Below, piece after piece: positions 21,700 to 25,632 of a stretch of DNA of 25,632 nucleotides. Below the pieces are notes generated by a model that did not search any database, was not told where the DNA came from, and saw nothing but the letters and a program-made list of their open reading frames with translations. The stretch covers positions 1-25,632 of the forward strand of contig NZ_LLZG01000021.1 of the NCBI RefSeq assembly GCF_001509475.1, read 5' to 3'. Within the stretch, counting starts at the first letter, position 1, and each line of letters begins with the position of its first letter. The position numbers and the translations under genes were made by a program. The DNA is from Streptomyces regalis. GTDB taxonomy: Bacteria; Actinomycetota; Actinomycetes; Streptomycetales; Streptomycetaceae.

Positions 21700-22377
21700 T
21701 CACGCGGCGGCGAGTTCCGTGACGGCCGCGCGTGCCCGGCTGAGGGAGTTGGCCGCGAGGTGCTCCAGACCGGCCGGTTGGGGCAGGACGTCGATGCGAG
21801 TCAGCTCGGCGGCGACGAGGTGGAGGCGGTCCGACGCCACGCCGAGACGGCCGAAGTAGGCCCGGAGATACGGCGTCTGGAAGTCGCAGTGCTCCAGCGG
21901 GGCGCCGGGGCCGTATCCGCCGCCGCGGGCCATGACCACGACGACTCGGGTGCCGCGCAACAGGCTCTCGCCGCTGTCCGGGTCCGAGAACGCGCCGGGG
22001 AACGTCACCCGGTCGATCCAGGCCTTCAGGGACGCGGGCACGGAGAGGTTGTACATCGGGACGCCGAGCAACACCGTGTCCGCGGACCGCAGTTCGGTGA
22101 GCAGGGGCAGGGTGAGCCGCCACTCCCTTTCCTCGGCGGCGTTCTCGATCAGCGCCGGCACCTTGTCCGGCGGGACGAGGCCCTCGCGTTCCACCCGGCG
22201 GCCGAGGGTGGTGTAGGCCGCGGTCAGCGGGGGCACCGGGTCGGCCGACAGGTCACGGTGGCGGTGGGTGCCGTCGGTGTGTGCGGTGCGCCATGTCGTC
22301 ATGTAGAGGTCGGTCAGCCGCCTGGTCACGGAGTCGGCGGGCAGGTCGGCGCTGGAGTCGATGTGCAGCAGAGTCAT
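21700..22377 (-). CDS. FMN-dependent NADH-azoreductase/NAD(P)H:quinone reductase-like protein
   Basis: This 225-residue flavodoxin-fold enzyme resembles the AzoR/NQO family, which reduces quinones, azo dyes or other electrophiles with NAD(P)H and FMN. Visible features are an N-terminal strand (MTLLHIDSSADLPADSVTRRLTDLY), the FMN-binding stretch GVPMYNLSVPASLKAWIDRVTFPGAF and a glycine-rich loop (VVVMARGGGYGPGAPLEHCDFQTPYLRAYFGRLG). The ATG at 22377 has GAGG 8 nt upstream; a much longer in-frame extension upstream would overlap the divergent sigma gene and is not family-like. It faces an ECF sigma factor gene across 66 bp and probably belongs to that factor's target set, plausibly for electrophile or oxidative stress. 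Confidence 0.9.
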   Translation of the reverse strand: MTLLHIDSSADLPADSVTRRLTDLYMTTWRTAHTDGTHRHRDLSADPVPPLTAAYTTLGRRVEREGLVPPDKVPALIENAAEEREWRLTLPLLTELRSADTVLLGVPMYNLSVPASLKAWIDRVTFPGAFSDPDSGESLLRGTRVVVVMARGGGYGPGAPLEHCDFQTPYLRAYFGRLGVASDRLHLVAAELTRIDVLPQPAGLEHLAANSLSRARAAVTELAAA

Positions 22378-22379
22378 GT

Positions 22380-22443
22380 CGGTCACCTCGGTCGGGTCGG
22401 GTTCGTCGTAGGGGTGACGGAGCACGACGGAGAAAGGTGACCG
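22380..22443. promoter_or_regulatory. 9-bp inverted repeat spanning the divergent reductase/sigma promoter region
   Basis: CGGTCACCT (22380-22388) and AGGTGACCG (22435-22443) are exact reverse complements placed directly before each start codon. Each includes its gene's ribosome-binding site (GAGGTGACC and AAGGTGACC), so part of the symmetry comes from translation signals, but identity over nine bases is more than that requires. A divergent promoter must lie in the 46 bp between. Confidence 0.45.
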
Positions 22444-23346
22444 ATGGACGACGCGGACGAGCTGGCACGGCGGTTCGAGACCCACCGGGGTCAGCTCCGG
22501 GCGGTCGCGTACCGGATGGTGGGGTCGCTCGACGAGGCCGAGGACGCCGTCCAGGAGACCTGGCTGCGGCTCAGCCGTGCGGGTGACGACGGAATCGACC
22601 ATCTGGCGGCCTGGCTGACGACGGTCGTCTCGCGCATCTGCCTGGACATGCTGCGGTCCCGCGCCGCGCGGCGCGAGGATCCGTACGGCGACGAGGTGCC
22701 GGAGTCCGGCGGCGGGGCCGTGCCCGAGGACGAGGCCGTGCTGGTCGACTCGGTGGGCCTCGCGCTGCTGGTCGTCCTCGACCGGCTGGGCCCGGCCGAG
22801 CGGGTCGCCTTCGTGCTGCACGACCTGTTCGGGGTGCCCTTCGACCAGGTGGCCCGCGTCGTGGACAGGTCCCTGCCGACGGCGAAGAAGCTCGCCAGCC
22901 GGGCCCGGCACAAGGTGCGAGGGACGCCCGCGGTACCGGGGGCCGAGCTCGACCTGCACCGGCAGGTCGTCGAGGCGTTCCTCGCCGCCGCGCAGGGCGG
23001 TGACCTGGGCGCACTGCTCGGCCTGCTGGCCCCCGACGTGGTCCGCCGGGCCGACCCCGCGGCCCTGCCGCCGGGCGTGGCGACGGAGCTGCGGGGCGCC
23101 CGGGCGGTCGCGGAGGGCACGGTGCTCATGCGCGGCCGGGCGCGCTTCGCGGTGCCGGCGCTCGTGGGCGGCGACGTGGGCCTGGTCGTCGCCCCGCGCG
23201 GACGGCTCCTGCACGTCGTCACGGCCACCATGCGGGGCGGGCGGATCAGCTCCTACGAGGTGATCGCCGACCCCGCCCGGCTGTGCGCGCTCGACCTGGC
23301 CGTGCTCGATGCGCCCGGCGTCAACTCCCTGTTTCCGACACGGTGA
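22444..23346 (+). CDS. ECF sigma factor with SnoaL-like C-terminal domain (SigJ/ECF56-like)
   Basis: This 300-residue protein has sigma region 2 (about 8-75: [20 protein letters not shown]), region 4 (about 105-160: [44 protein letters not shown]) and an NTF2/SnoaL-like tail (about 165-285) ending in [12 protein letters not shown], the counterpart of the NPDKL motif. Unlike the first ECF gene of this window it lacks WLPEP and the DGGGR motif, so it fits the SigJ/ECF56-like branch rather than ECF41 proper. There is no separate anti-sigma gene; the tail probably regulates activity. AAAGGTGA precedes the ATG. It is divergent from the azoreductase-like gene. Its 3' end overlaps the ferredoxin gene on the other strand by 26 bp. 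Confidence 0.92.
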   Translation: MDDADELARRFETHRGQLRAVAYRMVGSLDEAEDAVQETWLRLSRAGDDGIDHLAAWLTTVVSRICLDMLRSRAARREDPYGDEVPESGGGAVPEDEAVLVDSVGLALLVVLDRLGPAERVAFVLHDLFGVPFDQVARVVDRSLPTAKKLASRARHKVRGTPAVPGAELDLHRQVVEAFLAAAQGGDLGALLGLLAPDVVRRADPAALPPGVATELRGARAVAEGTVLMRGRARFAVPALVGGDVGLVVAPRGRLLHVVTATMRGGRISSYEVIADPARLCALDLAVLDAPGVNSLFPTR

Positions 23347-23551
23347 TGGCGCTGACCGGGCAGGCCCGGGCGGCCTCCCGCACCATCGGGTCGCCGCCGC
23401 CGTCCTCCCGGCCGGGCAGCAGGGCGCTGAAGCCGTCGTCGTCCTGGGTGAAGACGGACGGGGCGGCGAGGGCGCACTGGCCGGCGCCGACGCAGAGGTC
23501 ATGGTCGATGTCGATGTGCATGTGGCGCGTTTCGCGCGTTTCGTTCTGCAT
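23321..23551 (-). CDS. [3Fe-4S]-type ferredoxin, P450 partner
   Basis: This 76-residue acidic ferredoxin has three cluster cysteines, Cys20 and Cys26 (CVGAGQC) and Cys64 (CP). The residue in place of the usual second Cys is Gly or Ala, which is the pattern of single-cluster [3Fe-4S] ferredoxins that hand electrons to bacterial P450s. It starts 12 nt after the P450 stop on the same strand, so the two form an operon and almost surely work together. The ATG at 23551 has GAGG 8 nt upstream; a second in-frame ATG at 23521 does not. A reductase is not encoded here and would have to come from elsewhere in the genome. The gene's 3' end overlaps the convergent sigma gene by 26 bp. Confidence 0.93.
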   Translation of the reverse strand: MQNETRETRHMHIDIDHDLCVGAGQCALAAPSVFTQDDDGFSALLPGREDGGGDPMVREAARACPVSAITVSETGS

Positions 23552-23563
23552 GACCGGAGCCTC

Positions 23564-24781
23564 TTACCAGGTCACGGGGAGTTCCAGCATCCCCTGGATC
23601 GTGTCGCCGGGTTTGAAGGGGATTTCCTCCGCAGGGACGGCCAGGCGCAGGTGCGGCAGCCGGTCGAAGAGGGTGCGCAGGGCGATCTCCATCTCGGCGC
23701 GGGCCAGGTTCTGGCCGAGGCACTGGTGGATGCCGAAGCCGAACGCGACGTGATGGCGGGTGGGGCGGTGCCAGTCCAGGGTGTCGGGGTCGGAGTAGAC
23801 GGCGTCGTCGCGATTGATGACCGAGGTCGAGAAGACCACGCCGTCGCCTGCCCGGATCGTCCCGCCGTCCGTCTCGATGTCCTCGACGGCGACGCGCAGC
23901 AGGCCGTCGGCGATCGACAGCATCCGCATGAGCTCCTCGACCGCGTCGGGCAGCAGCGCCGGGGTGGCGCGCAACTCGGCCAGGCGGTCGGGGTGTTGGA
24001 GGAGGGTGAAGGTGCCGAGGGAGATCATGTTGGCGGTCGTCTCGTGGCCGGCGACCAGCAGGATGGTCGCGAGGGCGATGACCTCCTCGTGATCCAGCTC
24101 GCCGTCGCGCAGCTGTTGGTGGACGAGTTCGTCCAGGACGCCGTCGCCGGGTTCCGGCTGCTTCTGTTTCCGGTCGATCAACTCGGCGAAGTACGCCTCC
24201 AGTTGGTCGCGGGCGTCCATGGTGTCAGCGGCCGTGGGGCCGCGCAGCAGGCGCCGGGACTGTTCCTCGAAGAAGTCGTGGTCGGCGTAGGGGACGCCCA
24301 GCAGGGCGCAGATGACCATCGAGGGGATGGGCAGCGCGAAGGCGCTCACCAGCTCGGCGGGGGCTCCGTGGGCGATCATCGCGTCGAGCCGTTCGTCCAC
24401 GATGCGCTGGATCTCCGGGCGCAGCTCGGCCGCGCGCCTGAGCGTGAAGCTGGGGACCATCATCCGCCGCTGGACCCGGTGTTCGGGGTCGTCGACGCCC
24501 AGCAGCGCGGTCTTGCGGTTGCGGACCGCCGCGAACCGGGCGTTGGGCGCGGGGAAGCCGGGCCGGGTGCGGTCGGAGGACAGCCGCGGATCGGCCAGCA
24601 GGGTGCGGGCGAGGGCATGTCCGGTGACCAGCCAGACCGGGCGGCCGTCGTAGAGGGTGATGCGGGCCAGCGGGCGGGCTTCACGCAGGGGGTCGTAGGC
24701 GGTGGGCGGGTGGTACGGACAGGTGCGGTTCTGAGGGAAGGCGACGGCGTGCGATTCCGTCGTGTCCGTCGTGTCCGTCAT
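23564..24781 (-). CDS. Cytochrome P450 (CYP105-like)
   Basis: This 405-residue soluble class I P450 should use electrons from the neighbouring ferredoxin to oxidise a small molecule. Key elements are present: the I-helix oxygen-activation motif AGHETTANM near 243, the ExxR pair in ELMRML, and the haem loop [18 protein letters not shown] with Cys354 as thiolate ligand. Length and the N-terminus ([27 protein letters not shown]) fit the CYP105 family common in Streptomyces, which acts on natural products and xenobiotics; subfamily and substrate cannot be assigned by eye. The ATG at 24781 has GAGG 8 nt upstream; a longer start at 24823 would run into an operator-like palindrome. No biosynthetic gene cluster is visible, so a catabolic or detoxifying role is as likely as a biosynthetic one. 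Confidence 0.94.
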   Translation of the reverse strand: MTDTTDTTESHAVAFPQNRTCPYHPPTAYDPLREARPLARITLYDGRPVWLVTGHALARTLLADPRLSSDRTRPGFPAPNARFAAVRNRKTALLGVDDPEHRVQRRMMVPSFTLRRAAELRPEIQRIVDERLDAMIAHGAPAELVSAFALPIPSMVICALLGVPYADHDFFEEQSRRLLRGPTAADTMDARDQLEAYFAELIDRKQKQPEPGDGVLDELVHQQLRDGELDHEEVIALATILLVAGHETTANMISLGTFTLLQHPDRLAELRATPALLPDAVEELMRMLSIADGLLRVAVEDIETDGGTIRAGDGVVFSTSVINRDDAVYSDPDTLDWHRPTRHHVAFGFGIHQCLGQNLARAEMEIALRTLFDRLPHLRLAVPAEEIPFKPGDTIQGMLELPVTW

Positions 24782-24825
24782 GGAAGACCTCGCAGACGAA
24801 GAGTGCGTCGTGCCGACCCCCATTG

Positions 24826-24855
24826 GATGCCCGGGGCATCTAAATGGTCGATGCC
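24826..24855 (-). promoter_or_regulatory. Palindrome GATGCCCGGGGCATC plus a third half-site upstream of the P450 gene
   Basis: Perfect 7-bp arms around one base (24826-24840) lie 45 bp before the P450 start. A further GATGCC half-site (24850-24855) makes a second inverted repeat with the right arm (GGCATC-N9-GATGCC on either strand). A TTGGCA-like -35 on the minus strand overlaps the outer half-site, so binding here would block the promoter. The regulator is not in the window. Confidence 0.6.
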
Positions 24856-25066
24856 AAGTTCGGCCAGATCAGGAGTACGGGCAATCTGGCCGGAGATCGT
24901 CGTACAGAGCCGCGGTTGCGGAGACGTCGGGCCGGTGCTCCGATGAAATTCGCTTGTGGGCGGGCATCCGCCACCCGCAGAATCCGGCCATGCCTACGAC
25001 CACTGCCTTCCTGTCGCTGACCGTCGCCGTCCGTCCGGTGCGGTTCCAGCAGCAGCCCGGCCGTCC

Positions 25067-25632
25067 ATGGAGGCCCACGCTTCCCACGTCGTGACCGCGG
25101 CGCTCGTCGCGGGGCTGATCGCGGGCTACGGCATCGCCGTCCCGGTCGGCGCGGTCGCGACCTACCTCGTCTCCCTCACCGCCCGTACGTCCCTGCGGAC
25201 CGGGGTCTGCGCCGCGCTCGGCGTCGCGACCGCCGACGGGCTCTACGCCCTCGTGGCCACCCTCGGGGGCTCCGCACTGGCCGCCGCGCTGCGTCCGGTA
25301 CTGGTGCCGCTGCGCTGGGCCTCCGCCCTGGTCCTGGCGATCCTCGCGGTACACGGCGCCGTCATCGCCGTACGCCGCCACCGTGACCACCGGCTCGCCA
25401 CCGCCGGCCGCTCCGCGCCCACTCCCCCGAGCCCGGCGCGTGCCTACGTGGCGCTGCTCGGCATCACGCTGCTCAACCCGACCACGGTGATCTACTTCGC
25501 GGCTCTCGTCCTCGGCACCCGCGCGACGGATGCCGTACCGCCCCTGGAACAGGGCGTGTTCGTGCTGGCCGCGTTCGCCGCGTCGGCGAGCTGGCAGGTG
25601 CTGCTCGCCGGGGGCGGGGCGCTGCTGGGGCG
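25067..25632 (+). CDS. LysE-family amino-acid/threonine exporter (partial, runs off the window)
   Basis: The frame from the ATG at 25067 stays open to the window edge (188 codons). It encodes a hydrophobic protein beginning AALVAGLIAGYGIAVPVGAVATYLVSLTARTSLRTG, then ALGVATADGLYALVATLGGSALAAAL and ALLGITLLNPTTVIYFAALVLG. This matches LysE/RhtB exporters: a first helix with the GxxxPVGA motif, the AADG/TADG segment, and the conserved LLNPxTVIYF stretch in the second half. Such proteins export amino acids or other small solutes by proton exchange; the substrate is unknown. No Shine-Dalgarno precedes the ATG, so the exact start is uncertain; a GTG at 25091 is an alternative. The 3' end is missing only because the window stops. 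Confidence 0.88.
   Translation, partial: MEAHASHVVTAALVAGLIAGYGIAVPVGAVATYLVSLTARTSLRTGVCAALGVATADGLYALVATLGGSALAAALRPVLVPLRWASALVLAILAVHGAVIAVRRHRDHRLATAGRSAPTPPSPARAYVALLGITLLNPTTVIYFAALVLGTRATDAVPPLEQGVFVLAAFAASASWQVLLAGGGALLG

Noticed and set aside
24990..25094. 34-codon open frame starting ATG CCT ACG just before the LysE gene, considered as a leader peptide
   Set aside because: No ribosome site, no run of a regulatory amino acid and no attenuator hairpin pair that I can see; it simply overlaps the LysE start in another frame.

Overview
The window looks like Streptomyces chromosome, or a very close relative. GC is very high with strong third-position GC bias. Other hallmarks are a Tat-exported glycosidase, ECF sigma factors with SnoaL-like tails, a PAS-GAF-SpoIIE-HATPase phosphatase, a DUF4232 lipoprotein, a perfect CebR-type operator and rare TTA codons. 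I saw no rRNA, tRNA, insertion sequence, prophage or CRISPR array. The region reads as ordinary accessory or core-flanking chromosome.

Layout. 1-361 is non-coding and probably carries the promoter of a gene running left off the window. 362-988 (minus) is a toxin-antitoxin pair whose Fic/Doc toxin has a degenerate catalytic motif. 1197-3592 (plus) is a two-gene operon: an ECF41-type sigma factor and, overlapping it by four bases, an orphan QcrB-like cytochrome b. 3724-4512 (plus) is a secreted two-repeat beta-sandwich protein. 4525-6768 (minus) is a GH9 cellulase with a CebR operator in its promoter region. 7004-10102 (minus) is a Tat-exported GH2 beta-galactosidase-type enzyme followed by a hairpin terminator. 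10245-12629 (plus) is a multidomain SpoIIE phosphatase that looks leaderless. 12699-13355 is a DUF4232 lipoprotein and 13446-14702 an ArsB/SLC13-type permease. 14740-16812 (minus) is a one-chain protein combining a sigma-like region, a ZAS-like zinc motif, a membrane helix, a ricin-type lectin and a Gly/Tyr-rich tail.

The right half is a set of small regulator-enzyme modules. These are AraC regulator with divergent PhyH dioxygenase (17158-18964); a probable operon of DUF1348 protein, flavoprotein and aldo/keto reductase (18979-21038), with a divergent TetR regulator and two near-identical palindromic operators; a flavin-dependent NAD(P)H reductase with a divergent SnoaL-tailed ECF sigma factor (21700-23346); a P450-ferredoxin pair (23321-24781) with a palindromic site upstream; and the 5' part of a LysE-family exporter that runs off the right edge.

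How it fits together. Polysaccharide use (GH9 under cellobiose control, GH2) sits beside stress and redox signalling. Exactly three genes that I could find carry a TTA codon: the secreted beta-sandwich protein, the GH2 enzyme and the DUF4232 lipoprotein. In each it is in codons 5-10, inside the export signal, which suggests coordinated dependence on the bldA tRNA. Other points of interest are the ECF41-cytochrome b operon with a 20-bp-phased direct repeat in its promoter, and the sigma-ZAS-lectin fusion.
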